From positions 186,001-250,000 of the forward strand of contig CANJKZ010000142.1 of the NCBI GenBank assembly GCA_947471745.1: a stretch of DNA of 64,000 nucleotides, written 5' to 3'. Both the position numbers and the translations under genes were made by a program. Below, piece after piece: positions 9,393-20,401 of this stretch (the first letter of the stretch is position 1; each line of letters opens with the position of its first letter). A model generated the notes under the pieces. That model searched no databases and was not told where the DNA came from. It was given only the letters and a program-made list of their open reading frames with translations. This stretch comes from Closterium sp. Naga37s-1 (Eukaryota; Streptophyta; Zygnematophyceae; Desmidiales; Closteriaceae).

Positions 9393-10023
9393 CAGGGCTG
9401 TCGATTCAAGGGCATTTGCCCTTAATGCCCTGAACATTCCGGGTTATGTTCGGCGCAGCTCGACCATTTTAAGGGTTTTATTTGACTGGCAACCGTGCCA
9501 GTTAAGGGCATCGTTTGGCCCTTCCCCGGACGCGTTAAGTGCTCAATCTGGGCCGTCCCCTGAATCTAAGTTCTACTTTCGGTTTCGCAGAACCTCCCCC
9601 CCCCCCCCATAATCTTGCGGAACACCCCCCTCCCCTTACACCCCCTTTCCATGAAAGTTGCACGATAGGGCGCCAGGTGGAGGATGTTTCACTTGATTTC
9701 TATCCAATCTTGTGTGTGTAGTGTGTCGAAGTCAGCAGATGCGTAGAAATGCAGTAGGTAGTGCAGCTGCAGTTGTATTTGGAAGTTGTGACATACAGGT
9801 TGACTGGAGTAGTTAGTAGTGAAAAGTATGTGATTTTCTTGTCTAGGATGTTGTTTAGGTTAGTTAAGTACACAACACTTTGGAGCCCGGATTTCAAGTT
9901 TACACTTCGGCCTGCACCCGTCACCGTTAAGGGCAAAAATTTGGTCACCTCCCTGAAAATCAGGGTCAGAATTTCAGCAGCTGAGGGCCTCAAGTTCTGC
10001 CCCCAGGGATATCGACAACCCTG
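9393..10023. mobile_element. Non-autonomous hAT-like DNA transposon, 631 bp
   Basis: Terminal inverted repeats CAGGGCTGTCGAT (9393) and ATCGACAACCCTG (ending 10023) differ at one base. They are flanked by 8-bp repeats GTCCGAAG and GTCCAAAG. The 8-bp TSD and CAGGG ends fit the hAT superfamily. The interior, including a C-homopolymer near 9595-9608, has no transposase and no recognisable protein. It sits inside the integrase of copia G and so is younger than it. Confidence 0.75.
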
Positions 10024-10217
10024 GTCCAAAGCGATTTTGCCAAATCTCCAAGGAAGGGCTTCGCCACCGCCGTGTGCGCCGACGCAACGTTCGGTGTAGC
10101 CACGAGCTTGTAGAGATCGCCGTCTTGATGCGCTTTGTTGATGAGCGCCCGGATGCCGTGCTCAAGGTCATGATCGCGCCATCGATGTGGACGTGCACTC
10201 TCTTGGTGGTGAGTTGT

Positions 10218-11083
10218 TGTTGAGTGATGCTACCATTCGCATTCACGTCTGTCTGCCTCCCATCATATGTTCGTGCGTTGCATGCGTGTTGTGAGTGTGT
10301 GCAAGAATTTGTGTTTTGTGCGGTTTGGTTTTTCTGAGTGTGTGTGAATGTTATTTGGCTTGAGAAGATATCTGAAGTGACTCCTCTGCTCAAGAGCTTA
10401 CCGACGAACCAAGTATCGCTTCAATCGGAGCACGAACAAGAAAGTTACGAACGTTGGAGTTTGTATGCTTTTGATATTTGGTTGTGGTGACTATGGGAAG
10501 TTGTGGGGTTGACTCAATATGGGGTACAGACTTTTGGGGGTTGGGAAATTCGTCTTTTCTACTGTAGTTTCTGCCAAATGGTTGGGAGAAACCAAACCAG
10601 GTTGGCAAGTGTGGCCAAGTTGGGTTGAGGTGGATTGTGGAGGTTGGGATAGTGACAAAGGTCAAAGTTGGGTTGCCTATGGGGAAGGGAATTGTATGGC
10701 ATGGGGTTTCCTTGGTTGGGGACTCTCTTGGGACCTTCCCTCTCGTCCTCCTCATCCCTTCCACCTGGTTTAGTGCTACTCCAGCTTTCTTGTGTGAACT
10801 TGTGAGATAATTGTGATTGAGTTACGTTTTCTATGGCAGCATACCCGCCTAGTGCGCCGAAGTTCATAACTCGAGTTATACTCCATATTTTGATACTATT
10901 CAAATTGGGAAAGATAGCCACGGTCAAGGGCTACAACATACTCGAGTTTGAGAGAATTCAAACTGTGCGTTAATCATCGACGACGTTTCTTGTGACGACG
11001 ACGTTTCTGTCCAGAATTGTAGTTGACGATTTTGAGATATTTCAGCCCCTAATCTTCATAGACTCCGTCCTTAGTCTCTAACA
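10218..11083 (+). repeat. Copia F 5' LTR
   Basis: 866 bp, TGTTGAGTG...CTCTAACA, apparently identical to 15825-16690. It should hold the promoter and polyadenylation signals of the element. Confidence 0.92.
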
Positions 11084-11085
11084 GG

Positions 11086-11097
11086 TGGTATCAGAGC
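11086..11097 (+). promoter_or_regulatory. Copia F tRNA primer-binding site
   Basis: TGGTATCAGAGC lies 2 bp after the 5' LTR and is complementary to the 3' end of plant initiator-Met tRNA (known of the family), so minus-strand synthesis should start here. Confidence 0.85.
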
Positions 11098-11318
11098 TGA
11101 TTAAGGACTTTGTGGAGAGTCTACTGAAGTGTGAAGACCCTCCTAGACCCACCATGGCCTGTGGGCGTGCCTAAGTGGAGTTCTGGAGGTTGCATGTGAC
11201 TTCCGCTAAGAGGAAACTCTGCCGAAATTTCGTTGGCGCCGACACTTGTGGAAATTGAGTGGGACTTCGGTGTGGACAGCAAAGGGGGAGCTGGAACCTG
11301 TGTTTGGGAGCAGAGGAA

Positions 11319-14300
11319 ATGAGTCAAGGGAGTGGAGATGCAGCTGAGAAGAGGAGTGAACCGCCCCCATCCAAGATCGAAGCTTTGGATGGCTCCAACT
11401 ATGAGGAATGGAGCGGGCGGATGCGGAGCGCCTTCAAGCGCTACAAGCTGCTGAAAATTGCAATGGGAGAGGAGAAGATGCCGGGGGAAGGAGATGCCCG
11501 CGATCGGTGGATTGAGAAGAGCGCGGTGCTTTACGACCTCATCCTCCAATCGGTCAACAACGACATGTTCCAGCACATCAAGGATTTGGTGGAGTTGGAT
11601 GATTCCGGACCGAAGGCATGGAAGCTGCTACGCGACGTAATTCAGCCCAACACGCTGCCGATGGTGATTGTGTTGGAGAAGGAGTTGGCTGCCCTCTCCA
11701 TGAAACCGGGAGATGATGTGAAACCGGTCCTTGACAAGATCAAGGACACCTATGCGAGGATGGCAGCGGCGGGCAGCGAAGTGTCGCAGATGCAACAGTG
11801 CACCAAGATCATCTCGGTGCTCGACAACTCGTGGGACAACCTCATCCCCACCCTCAATGTTCAGCAGGACAAATGGACGCCTGAGTGGCTACGGCAGCAG
11901 ATTCTGCAGGAGGACTTCCGCAGACGCCACACGGGAGGTGGTGCTGCCAACAAAACTGCTGAGGGGTATGGAGCTGCAGGAGGCAGCAGAGGAAGAGGGG
12001 GAGGGAGAGGCCGAGGCCGTGGAAGAGGCTTTGGCAGAGGGAGAGGCCGAGGTGACTACAATGAGGGGCATGGGAGCTCTGTTGGCAGGGGGAGCACCCG
12101 AATGGAGGGTGCGTGCTGGTACTGCAAGAAGGCTGGACACCCGTGGTTCAAGTGTTTCAGCCGGCCTGAGGGATGGGCCCCTCCAGGCATGAAGCCGCCA
12201 AGTGGTGAACGTGCACGCGGTGGCGCTGTGCAAGGTTCAGGTGCACAAGGTGATGGTGCACAAGGTAAAGCCGACCCTGGGATGTTCCTCATGGTTGAGG
12301 ATGTGCAAGGGAGTGGGGGTGATGTGGGTTCAGTTGGGAAGGTTGTGATGCACCCCCTCACTCACTGGGTGATCGATTCAGGTTGCACGAGTCATATGAC
12401 CCCACGGGCAGATTTGCTTGATGAGGTAAAACCTCCTGGGAAGATCAAGTTTGTGGCTGCCGCTTCAGGTGCTTTGCTCCCTGTGATTGGTGTTGGGAAT
12501 GCTAAGGTGATGGGAGCCAATGGAGAGCTTGTGGGGCTTGGGAATGTGCTGTTGGTTGAAGGTTTGTCCGCTAACCTTCTTTCTGTGCGCCGGCTGCAGA
12601 AGAGCAAGGCTGAAGTTACCTTCGGCCCAACCAGCTGCCGTGCAAAGCTTGGGAAGTTGCTGCTGTGGAACTTGGAGGAGAAGAGCAGCTGCATCAAGGA
12701 CCTGTGGCAGCTGCCCATCATCCCTTGGAAGGGGAAACCACCAGCAACGGCAAAGGCAGCGGCTAAAGCAACTGCGGGAGGAGAGGAGACTGCACCAACT
12801 GCTGGGGCCCTGGATGCAGTAAAGAAGGTGCAGCAGCCACAACAGCCACATGGTGAGGTGCTTGCTGGTGTGGATGCGACAGCTGCATGGGCAAAGGCTT
12901 CATCTTGGAGTGGTGAGGCTGATTGGGAGACGTGGCATGAGAGGCTGTGCCATGTGAACATTCCTATGCTGCAGAAGTTGGTAAAGGATGGGTGCTTGAA
13001 GGGGTTGGAGGTGAAGGGGGAAGCGAAGGAGATTGGGAGCTGCCCTACATGCCTTGAAACGAAGTTCACGAAGTTTCCCTTCAGCAGCAGCACGGGACCA
13101 GCCAAGGCACCGCTCGCGCTTGTGCACATGGATGTGGTGGGCCCCACGAGGGCCCTTTCTCTCTCGGGCAGCCGCTACTTCTTGACCATTGTGGATGACC
13201 ACACACGTGCGGTGTGGGTGTACCCTCTCAAGACTAAGGGGGAGGTGGAAGCGGTTGTTCTTAAGGAGTGGATGCCGAGAGCTCAAAGGGAGAGCGGACA
13301 CAAGGTGAAGGTGATCCGCACTGACAACGGGGGAGAATTCATTGGCGCTGATTTTGAGGCGGTGCTGAAGAAGAAGGGGATCCAGCATCAGCTCACGGTG
13401 CCCTACAACCCTCAGCAGAACGGGGTGGCTGAGCGGTTCAACCGGACCCTGCAGGAAGGTGCTCGCACTCTCCTTGGGCGTGCAGGGCTGCCTGATCCGT
13501 TTTGGGTGACTGCACTGCGGCAGGTCGCCCTTGTGAAGAACAGGGTGTTGGCGACTGTGGGGGACAAGCAGTGGGTCCCTTACACCAAGTGGTATGGGAG
13601 TGCAACAGCAGTCAATATGCTGAGAGCCTACGGCTGCATAGTGGTGTTTCATGTGCCTAAGGAGAAGAGGGGAAAGTTGGAGGCTTCTGGGAGATGGGGT
13701 GTGCACTTGGGGCTTGCTAAGGATCACAAGGGCTGGCTGATTTGGGACTTGACCAGCCAGCAGCTGACTGTGTTAAGGGATGTGAAGTTCCTTGAGTCCT
13801 TGTACTACAAGGAGTGGAAGCAGCAGCAGCAGAAGCTTCCTACGACACCGCTAATTGTCGAGGCCGATGAGGTGCAGCGGCCTTCGAGGCAAGTGGAGGT
13901 TTCTGTCTCTGAGAATGAGATCTCTGGGGTGACTGAGGATGGGGGAGAACCTGAGGTGGAGGAGCAGCAGCAGCAGCAACAGCAGCAGCAGCCGCAGCAG
14001 CAGGAGGAGCAAGGTGCTCCACAAGGTGCCGGACGTACGGCTGACCGTCCTAGGAGGGATGTGCGCCCTCCTAACAGGCTGACCTATGCAAGCCGTGGCA
14101 AGCCAAAGGTGGTAAGGGCTGGGAGTGTGGCTGAGCAGTGTGATGAGGATGAGATAGCACACTGCTACTGGGCAGCCGTCCCTGAGCCCAAGACGCTAGC
14201 TGAGGCATTGAGCGGGCCCGATGCTGAAAAGTGGAAGCAGAGTGTGAAGGAGGAGTATGATTCTCTGTTGGAGAATGAGACGTGGGAGCTGTGTGAGCTG

Positions 14301-15767
14301 CCACCCGGGAAGAAGGCCATTTCTTCCAAGCTGATTTTCAGGCACAAGTACGGACCTGATGGGGCGGTGACCCGCTACAAGTCAAGGCTTGTGGCTAAGG
14401 GGTTTCAGCAGACAAAGGGAAAGGACTTCAACGAGCTCTATGCTCCTGTGGGGAAAGGCACAACACTTCGGGTGTCATTGGCAATTGCAGCAAACTGTGG
14501 ATGGCGGGTGAAGCAGATGGACATCACCACCGCCTTCCTCAATGGGATCATTCTCGAGGAGCTGTACATGTTACAGCCTGAGGGTTTGGATGATGGGAGC
14601 GGCAGGGTGTGCAGGCTGAAGAAGGCCATATATGGCCCGAAGCAGGCTCCTCGTGCATGGTACCACAAGTTAGAGGAGACTCTGCTGGCTGGGGGTTTCA
14701 AGAAGAGTGAGTGTGATCACAGCTTGTTCCTGCTGCAAGAGAAGGAGCAGTTTCTCATGCTCCTGGTGTATGTGGACGACATCCTGCTCTTCTCTGAGTC
14801 GTCTGCAATGATTGAGCATGTGGAGGAGATGCTGGAGATGCAGTTTAAGTGCTCCAAGATGGGAGATGTGAAGTACTATTTAGGGATGCATGTGGAGAGG
14901 GACCTTGACAAGGGAGTGTTGAGGTTGCACCAGAGAAAGTATTGTGAGGGGCTGGCTGAGAAGTATGGGCTGCAAGATGGAGGAAAGCCAGCCACCCCAC
15001 TGCCTTCGGGGTTCACTGTGGAGCCCTGTGCTGATGAGGAGGTGGTGGGTGAGAGTGACAGGAAACTTTTTCATTCCATGGTTGGGGCACTCAACTATGC
15101 AGCTAACCACACACGGCCTGACATTGCCTTTGCAACATCCAGGCTTGCCTGTGTGGTTTCACGCCCCAGTCATGAGCAGCTGGAAGCGGCCAAGAGGTTG
15201 GTCCGCTATGTGAGTGCAACGGCATCAGTGGGTTTGGAGTACAGTGCTGTGAGGCAGAGGCTGCAGAGGGGTGCAGCTGATTTGAGCAAGGGGGAGATGC
15301 TCCTGACCTGCTACACTGACGCTAGCTTCAACTCGGTGAAAGCGGATGGCACCAGCATTGGAGGTTATGTGTGCCTGTTTGGAGGTGGTGCAGTGAGCTG
15401 GCGCAGTAAGAAGCAGAATGAGGTGGGGCAGTCCTCGTGTGAGACAGAGTACATGGCCCTGCATCATGGGGCAAAGGAGGTGGTGTGGCTGAGGCGTTTG
15501 TTGGAGGAGATTGGAGTTGGTCAGAGGGAGCCGACTGTGATTTTCTGTGACAATGAGTCGGCGGTGAAGCTAGCGAAGAATGCTTGTCTTCATGGGCTGA
15601 CCAAACACATCAGGCCTAAGTGGCACTGGGTAAGAAGGCTCCTGGACAAGGAGGTGCGGCTGGAGATTGTGAAGACCCATCAGCAGGCGGCTGACATTCT
15701 CACCAAGCGCCTGGCTGAATCTCAGCATTGGAAGGGCATGAAGCTTGCTGGGATGAGTGTGCATTGA
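11319..15767 (+). CDS. Copia F gag-pol polyprotein
   Basis: 1482 residues from the first ATG (MSQGSGDAAEK); the frame extends 20 codons upstream without an ATG. Domains in order: UBN2-type gag (about 20-220), Arg/Gly-rich RNA-binding stretch, zinc knuckle C266-C269-H274-C279, protease with D353 in VIDSGCTSH, GAG-pre-integrase (WHERLCHVNIP), integrase catalytic D605, D669, E705 (D-35-E spacing), a Gln-rich linker near 885-900, RT with YVDD at 1151-1154, and RNase H ending DILTKRLAE. All catalytic residues I can check are present and there is no stop or frameshift. Gag and pol are fused in one frame, so stoichiometry must be set after translation or by RNA processing. Confidence 0.95.
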   Translation: MSQGSGDAAEKRSEPPPSKIEALDGSNYEEWSGRMRSAFKRYKLLKIAMGEEKMPGEGDARDRWIEKSAVLYDLILQSVNNDMFQHIKDLVELDDSGPKAWKLLRDVIQPNTLPMVIVLEKELAALSMKPGDDVKPVLDKIKDTYARMAAAGSEVSQMQQCTKIISVLDNSWDNLIPTLNVQQDKWTPEWLRQQILQEDFRRRHTGGGAANKTAEGYGAAGGSRGRGGGRGRGRGRGFGRGRGRGDYNEGHGSSVGRGSTRMEGACWYCKKAGHPWFKCFSRPEGWAPPGMKPPSGERARGGAVQGSGAQGDGAQGKADPGMFLMVEDVQGSGGDVGSVGKVVMHPLTHWVIDSGCTSHMTPRADLLDEVKPPGKIKFVAAASGALLPVIGVGNAKVMGANGELVGLGNVLLVEGLSANLLSVRRLQKSKAEVTFGPTSCRAKLGKLLLWNLEEKSSCIKDLWQLPIIPWKGKPPATAKAAAKATAGGEETAPTAGALDAVKKVQQPQQPHGEVLAGVDATAAWAKASSWSGEADWETWHERLCHVNIPMLQKLVKDGCLKGLEVKGEAKEIGSCPTCLETKFTKFPFSSSTGPAKAPLALVHMDVVGPTRALSLSGSRYFLTIVDDHTRAVWVYPLKTKGEVEAVVLKEWMPRAQRESGHKVKVIRTDNGGEFIGADFEAVLKKKGIQHQLTVPYNPQQNGVAERFNRTLQEGARTLLGRAGLPDPFWVTALRQVALVKNRVLATVGDKQWVPYTKWYGSATAVNMLRAYGCIVVFHVPKEKRGKLEASGRWGVHLGLAKDHKGWLIWDLTSQQLTVLRDVKFLESLYYKEWKQQQQKLPTTPLIVEADEVQRPSRQVEVSVSENEISGVTEDGGEPEVEEQQQQQQQQQPQQQEEQGAPQGAGRTADRPRRDVRPPNRLTYASRGKPKVVRAGSVAEQCDEDEIAHCYWAAVPEPKTLAEALSGPDAEKWKQSVKEEYDSLLENETWELCELPPGKKAISSKLIFRHKYGPDGAVTRYKSRLVAKGFQQTKGKDFNELYAPVGKGTTLRVSLAIAANCGWRVKQMDITTAFLNGIILEELYMLQPEGLDDGSGRVCRLKKAIYGPKQAPRAWYHKLEETLLAGGFKKSECDHSLFLLQEKEQFLMLLVYVDDILLFSESSAMIEHVEEMLEMQFKCSKMGDVKYYLGMHVERDLDKGVLRLHQRKYCEGLAEKYGLQDGGKPATPLPSGFTVEPCADEEVVGESDRKLFHSMVGALNYAANHTRPDIAFATSRLACVVSRPSHEQLEAAKRLVRYVSATASVGLEYSAVRQRLQRGAADLSKGEMLLTCYTDASFNSVKADGTSIGGYVCLFGGGAVSWRSKKQNEVGQSSCETEYMALHHGAKEVVWLRRLLEEIGVGQREPTVIFCDNESAVKLAKNACLHGLTKHIRPKWHWVRRLLDKEVRLEIVKTHQQAADILTKRLAESQHWKGMKLAGMSVH

Positions 15768-15824
15768 GGGTGCATGCTTGAACTATGGCATGTGGGATGA
15801 TGGTTGGCAGCCAGAGGGGGAGTT

Positions 15825-16690
15825 TGTTGAGTGATGCTACCATTCGCATTCACGTCTGTCTGCCTCCCATCATATGTTCGTGCGTTGCATGCGTGTTGTG
15901 AGTGTGTGCAAGAATTTGTGTTTTGTGCGGTTTGGTTTTTCTGAGTGTGTGTGAATGTTATTTGGCTTGAGAAGATATCTGAAGTGACTCCTCTGCTCAA
16001 GAGCTTACCGACGAACCAAGTATCGCTTCAATCGGAGCACGAACAAGAAAGTTACGAACGTTGGAGTTTGTATGCTTTTGATATTTGGTTGTGGTGACTA
16101 TGGGAAGTTGTGGGGTTGACTCAATATGGGGTACAGACTTTTGGGGGTTGGGAAATTCGTCTTTTCTACTGTAGTTTCTGCCAAATGGTTGGGAGAAACC
16201 AAACCAGGTTGGCAAGTGTGGCCAAGTTGGGTTGAGGTGGATTGTGGAGGTTGGGATAGTGACAAAGGTCAAAGTTGGGTTGCCTATGGGGAAGGGAATT
16301 GTATGGCATGGGGTTTCCTTGGTTGGGGACTCTCTTGGGACCTTCCCTCTCGTCCTCCTCATCCCTTCCACCTGGTTTAGTGCTACTCCAGCTTTCTTGT
16401 GTGAACTTGTGAGATAATTGTGATTGAGTTACGTTTTCTATGGCAGCATACCCGCCTAGTGCGCCGAAGTTCATAACTCGAGTTATACTCCATATTTTGA
16501 TACTATTCAAATTGGGAAAGATAGCCACGGTCAAGGGCTACAACATACTCGAGTTTGAGAGAATTCAAACTGTGCGTTAATCATCGACGACGTTTCTTGT
16601 GACGACGACGTTTCTGTCCAGAATTGTAGTTGACGATTTTGAGATATTTCAGCCCCTAATCTTCATAGACTCCGTCCTTAGTCTCTAACA
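15825..16690 (+). repeat. Copia F 3' LTR
   Basis: 866-bp partner of the 5' LTR, directly preceded by the purine tract and followed by the TSD GTTGT. Confidence 0.92.
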
Positions 16691-16695
16691 GTTGT

Positions 16696-17090
16696 GACAC
16701 GGAGAGCAAATTGGCGCCGAGTCCCGGTACAACCAACATGTTGTTGATCGCCATTGGATCGCCGTCCACCGCGAGGCGCAATGTTCCGCGTCCATTCACC
16801 TCATGCGGGTCTTGATTTCCGAAGACCACGCGTTTGATAGGAGCATCCGGCGAGACATCTTCAAGGGGCTCCGTGTGCGGTGTCGTGTGTTGTGTAGCCC
16901 TCGTGTCATGAAGCCATGCGAACCCGCCAAGAGAGCCCTCTCCCGTGATGAACTTGAGCTCCTTGGTGTCATCTCCCGATGTCACCACCTTCGCGCACCG
17001 CAATTCTTGGGTTGGAGGAGTTGGAGTCCAATCCCTAGCACTCGCGCCACCAGTAGCCAATCTTCTTGCAATACCGGCATGCTCCTTCAC
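16696..17090 (-). pseudogene. Copia G protease-region fragment
   Basis: The minus-strand frame reads from a Gly/Pro-poor spacer through WLHDTRATQHTT, a decayed form of the copia protease site (DSGATSHMT type, active Ser/Gly lost). It ends at VPGLGANLLSVSQL, the strand that follows the protease in copia pol, where copia F interrupts it. Confidence 0.65.
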
Positions 17091-17298
17091 AAGAGACTAC
17101 GGTTGTTGTTGGCGTGTCCTCCACACGAAGAGCTCGCGTTTCCACTTGCATGCATGCGGTCATTCCATGGCTTGGTGTGGACAAAACCCTTCCTCACGCC
17201 ACGAGTGAAGTGAGCCGAACTTGTTGCATCGCCTTGCAAAGATTTTTCGCCGCAGCTCCTCGATGATGAGGCGTGTCATCACCTCCTCCTTGGCCACG

Positions 17299-17898
17299 TC
17301 ATTTGCGTTCCTTCAATGGTGGTGTTAACGGTTGAATAATCCTCTCCGAGGCCCCCAAGAAGCGCCATGATCTGTCCTTCTCGTCCACGTTCGCTTCAAG
17401 CTCCACCATTTGTTCGCCAAGCTCCTCAACGCATTTCTTATATGCACGCATGCGTTCGCCCTCCTTGATGCGCACGGTGAAGAAGTTCCTCCCAACATGC
17501 AACTTGTCGTGGAGAGACTTCAACACGTGGATGTTCTCGAGGCGGCTCCAAGCTTCAAGCATAGCTCCTTCAAGGTCGATGCACGAGCTCAGCACCGGCA
17601 CGAGTTGAATCCAAAGCTTGGACACGAGAAACAAGAACGACTTCTTGCCCTTCTTCAAACATGCTCCATGCTCCGATGTCAAGGCACTTGAAGATGGCTT
17701 CATTTCGGATCCGTAGAAGAAGCTCCATAGCTCACGCTCCGTCATGTTAATTTTCAACTTGAAGCGCCAAGATCCATAGCGCCCACCATTGAACAATAGT
17801 GCCGCACTCATGTTGACGATCGTCGTAGATGCGGAGTAGGACTCCTTGAGGGTAGGACGAACGGGGACCTCATAGGTCGATGAGCTAGCCAAAGACAT
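17299..17898 (-). pseudogene. Copia G gag
   Basis: A 199-codon open frame starts with ATG at 17896-17898, about 45 bp after the primer-binding site. It carries the UBN2-like gag layout: LLFNGGRYGSWRFKLKINM near residue 34, a helical centre (LEGAMLEAWSRLENIH) and a C-terminal KKCVEELGEQMVELEANV helix. The zinc knuckle is not in this frame. A stop separates it from the protease, so it is probably inactive though still long. Confidence 0.7.
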
Positions 17899-17954
17899 GA
17901 CGAGGAGTAGAGCTAGGCGTCAAGCGTTTGAGAATCCCTAAAGCTCTGATACCA

Positions 17955-18829
17955 TGTAGAAAACCGTCAGCTTTGAAACGCCGTCGTGAACTCAAATAAT
18001 TGATGAAAAAAAATCATGTGAGATATTTCTGGATAGGTTTCAGAGTCATGAATCCGTAGCACCAAAGAACATCAAGATCGCCCAAGAAATAAAAACGCAA
18101 TTGTTGATAAAATGGGTTGGGTACACAATTCCAAAGAGAATGCACTTCTCAATTACGGGTGCGTTTTTATACTCAACAATAACTAGAGAAATCGAACGCA
18201 TTTGAAACAGAACTGCATGCGCTTCGTAACCCACCCCAATTACATTTAACGATGGAATGTCGTAAAACAAGTTACGCCCCTTTTCCGTCTTACCCTTCCG
18301 TCACGGATACAAGTTGTAAATGCAATGTGTCGGACCAATCGCATTGTGCCATGCGTTGGCGTTTTTGTTTTGGTTCATTCGGCCCACTTGTAAAAAAACC
18401 TTGATAGTTTTGTTTCCTTTCTACCACCCAAGTGTATTCCTTGTCTTTGAGTGCACTGTCACCCTCCGCCCACATTTCCGCCACCCAACCCAACTTGGCG
18501 AAGTTAGAAGGGTGTGTACTTGGGACCACTTGGCCCCAACCGGCCCCCAACAATACCGTAATATTGTAGTAACTCCATCGAACTACTGAAATTTTAAAGT
18601 ATTTTACCTTTACTTCAACAGGGCAATCACTTTTCCACCCAAACCAAAGGTAGAAAAGACAGGGCGCGCCTTGTTTGGCCAAGGTAGCCAAAAACCAATT
18701 CAGCGTTGCTCACGCCGCGTACATCATTGTTCGCATGCCTCTACATTTTTTCTCCCGTTGCCGGCTAACGGTGTTCGCAACATCGCACGCTACTTTTGTC
18801 AAAATACGTACTGCTATAAAAGTCTGTAT
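17955..18829. other. Copia G 5' LTR (part) and non-coding DNA
   Basis: From 17955 (TGTAGAAAACCG) the sequence should be the 5' LTR of minus-strand copia G, since it abuts the primer-binding site. Its outer end cannot be fixed without a partner. The rest up to 18829 is AT-rich and I see no gene in it. Confidence 0.45.
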
Positions 18830-19042
18830 TGTCATAATTAGGGCTATGACTTAGAGGCCATGGTATCCATATCTAGGGACGAGCTAGGCATGAGTGACAA
18901 GAGTAGCGTGAGATACGAGAGGGAAGAGCTTTAACAATAACATTACAAGATATAGACGCAAGGGAATGTGGGAAAGGGGGTACACCATCAACAGATAAAT
19001 AACATGATACTACACTACCTACGTTGTGTCAGAGGTCCACTG

Positions 19043-19219
19043 TGTTAGAATCGTAGGCATGAGTAGGAGCCATAGCTAGGTAAGCCCTAGCTAGGCAAGA
19101 GAGAATAAGCAAAGGAGGGTGTTCACTAGAAAGCAGCAGGATACATATAGGAAACCCTAGGGGGTTGTACTCGCTATAGAGTACCCCACTGCAGGCTAGA
19201 TAACAATAACATTCTGACA
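19043..19219 (-). repeat. Element B 3' LTR
   Basis: 177 bp, starting TGTCAGAATG on the minus strand. It holds GTACTC-TATAGC-GAGTAC and the telobox-like AAACCCTAG. Confidence 0.88.
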
Positions 19220-20401
19220 CACCCCCACAGTCAAAGTGGGGTATAATCAGCAGAGCAAGTAGTCCTAGAGCAGGTTCACATGCACAAGTAAAGCTAGGGG
19301 CAGTCGCAGAGGGCAAGTGAGGAGGAGGAGGAACTGTGGAAGGAGAGAAGATGGGAGGCAACGACTGAAGCTGCAGAGGCACGGGCACAGGAGCGGCTGA
19401 CTCAGTGGCTACCGAAGCAAGGGCGACGGACTACTGGAGTAACTGGCTCCGCGGCTATAGACGAGCGGCAGGAACAACGGACCCACTGGCGACTGGTGCA
19501 ACAGGCTCACTGGCTACCGAAGCAAGGGCGACGGACTACAGGCGCTGCAGGCGACACGACAGGTACCTCCACACAACCTCCTCCAACTTCCCCACACCCT
19601 CGACACACACCCCCTGCTGAACCCCTAACTCCACTCCTACAGCACCCCCCTTAAACCCTAAACCCTAGGCTCCCACACACCCACCCCCCTCAGCGGCAGC
19701 TGCAGCAGTGGGAGACCAGGGAGGAGGAGGAGCAAGGGGAGTAACACACAACCGCCACCCCCACACTCCTCACCCCCAAACCCTAATTCAGGAGAACGGG
19801 CAGCAGTAGGGGTGGGGCACCGTCAGAAGCACGGGGGACAGCGAGCAGCTCAGGGACAGAGAGGAACGGGCCGCCCACGGGCCTGGCACAGCCCGACGAA
19901 CCGCGCGCAGGCGGCCCGAGCCGCGCGCGGGCCTGGCGCAGCCCGTACGGGCCGCGCGCGGGCCTGGCGCAGCCTGTATGGGCCGCGCGCGGGCCTGGCG
20001 CAGCCCGTACGGGCCGCGCGCGGGCCGGGCGCAGCCCGTACGGGCCGCGCTCGGGGCTGGCGCAGCCCGCGCTGGCCAGGACGGGCGACGGGGGACGACG
20101 GGCTGGTCCCCGTCGCCCGTCGAAGCGCCCCCCGGGGGCGACGCGCGGACCGACGGGGCAGAAGGCCGCCGCGCGCCTCGGGGCGCACGGCGGGCAGAGA
20201 ACCGCCGCACGCCCCGGGGCGCACGGCGGGCAGAAAACCGCCGCGCGCCTCGGGGCGCACGGCGGGCAGAAAACCGCCGCACGCTCCGAGCGCGCGGCAG
20301 GAAGAGAAATCCGTCGCACGCCACGGGGCGTGCAACACACAGAGTAGCAGCGGAAGCAGCAGTAGGGCCCACAGGCCAGGAGCGTGAGTGCTCTGAAACC
20401 A

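Larger units (their letters stand above)
10218..16690 (+). mobile_element. Copia F: intact, recent Ty1/copia retrotransposon
   Basis: Two 866-bp LTRs (10218-11083, 15825-16690) show no difference that I could find and are flanked by a perfect TSD GTTGT (10213-10217, 16691-16695). The primer-binding site TGGTATCAGAGC is at 11086-11097 and a purine tract (CAGAGGGGGAG) precedes the 3' LTR. One uninterrupted gag-pol frame fills the interior. Its LTRs are much longer than those of the other copia elements here (109-130 bp), and it lacks their tandem leader and Gly/Ala linker. It is the only element in the window that looks autonomous. Confidence 0.95.
9180..17954 (-). mobile_element. Copia G: old copia element split by two later insertions
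   Basis: Minus-strand order: primer-binding site TGGTATCAGAGC at 17943-17954, gag (17898-17299), protease-like region (17090-16696), interruption by copia F, then downstream of the protease (10212-10024), interruption by a hAT-like element, then GAG-pre-integrase and the start of integrase (9392-9194). Removing the insertions restores plausible joins: LLSVSQL with TTKRVHVHIDGAI across copia F, and WQNRFGHLNAST across the hAT element. RT and RNase H are absent. A 5' LTR should start at 17955 and run to higher coordinates, but its far end is undefined. Confidence 0.75.

Noticed and set aside
11259..11318. 20-codon extension of copia F gag-pol
   Set aside because: It starts with GTG and lies in the untranslated leader; ATG at 11319 precedes the normal gag start.
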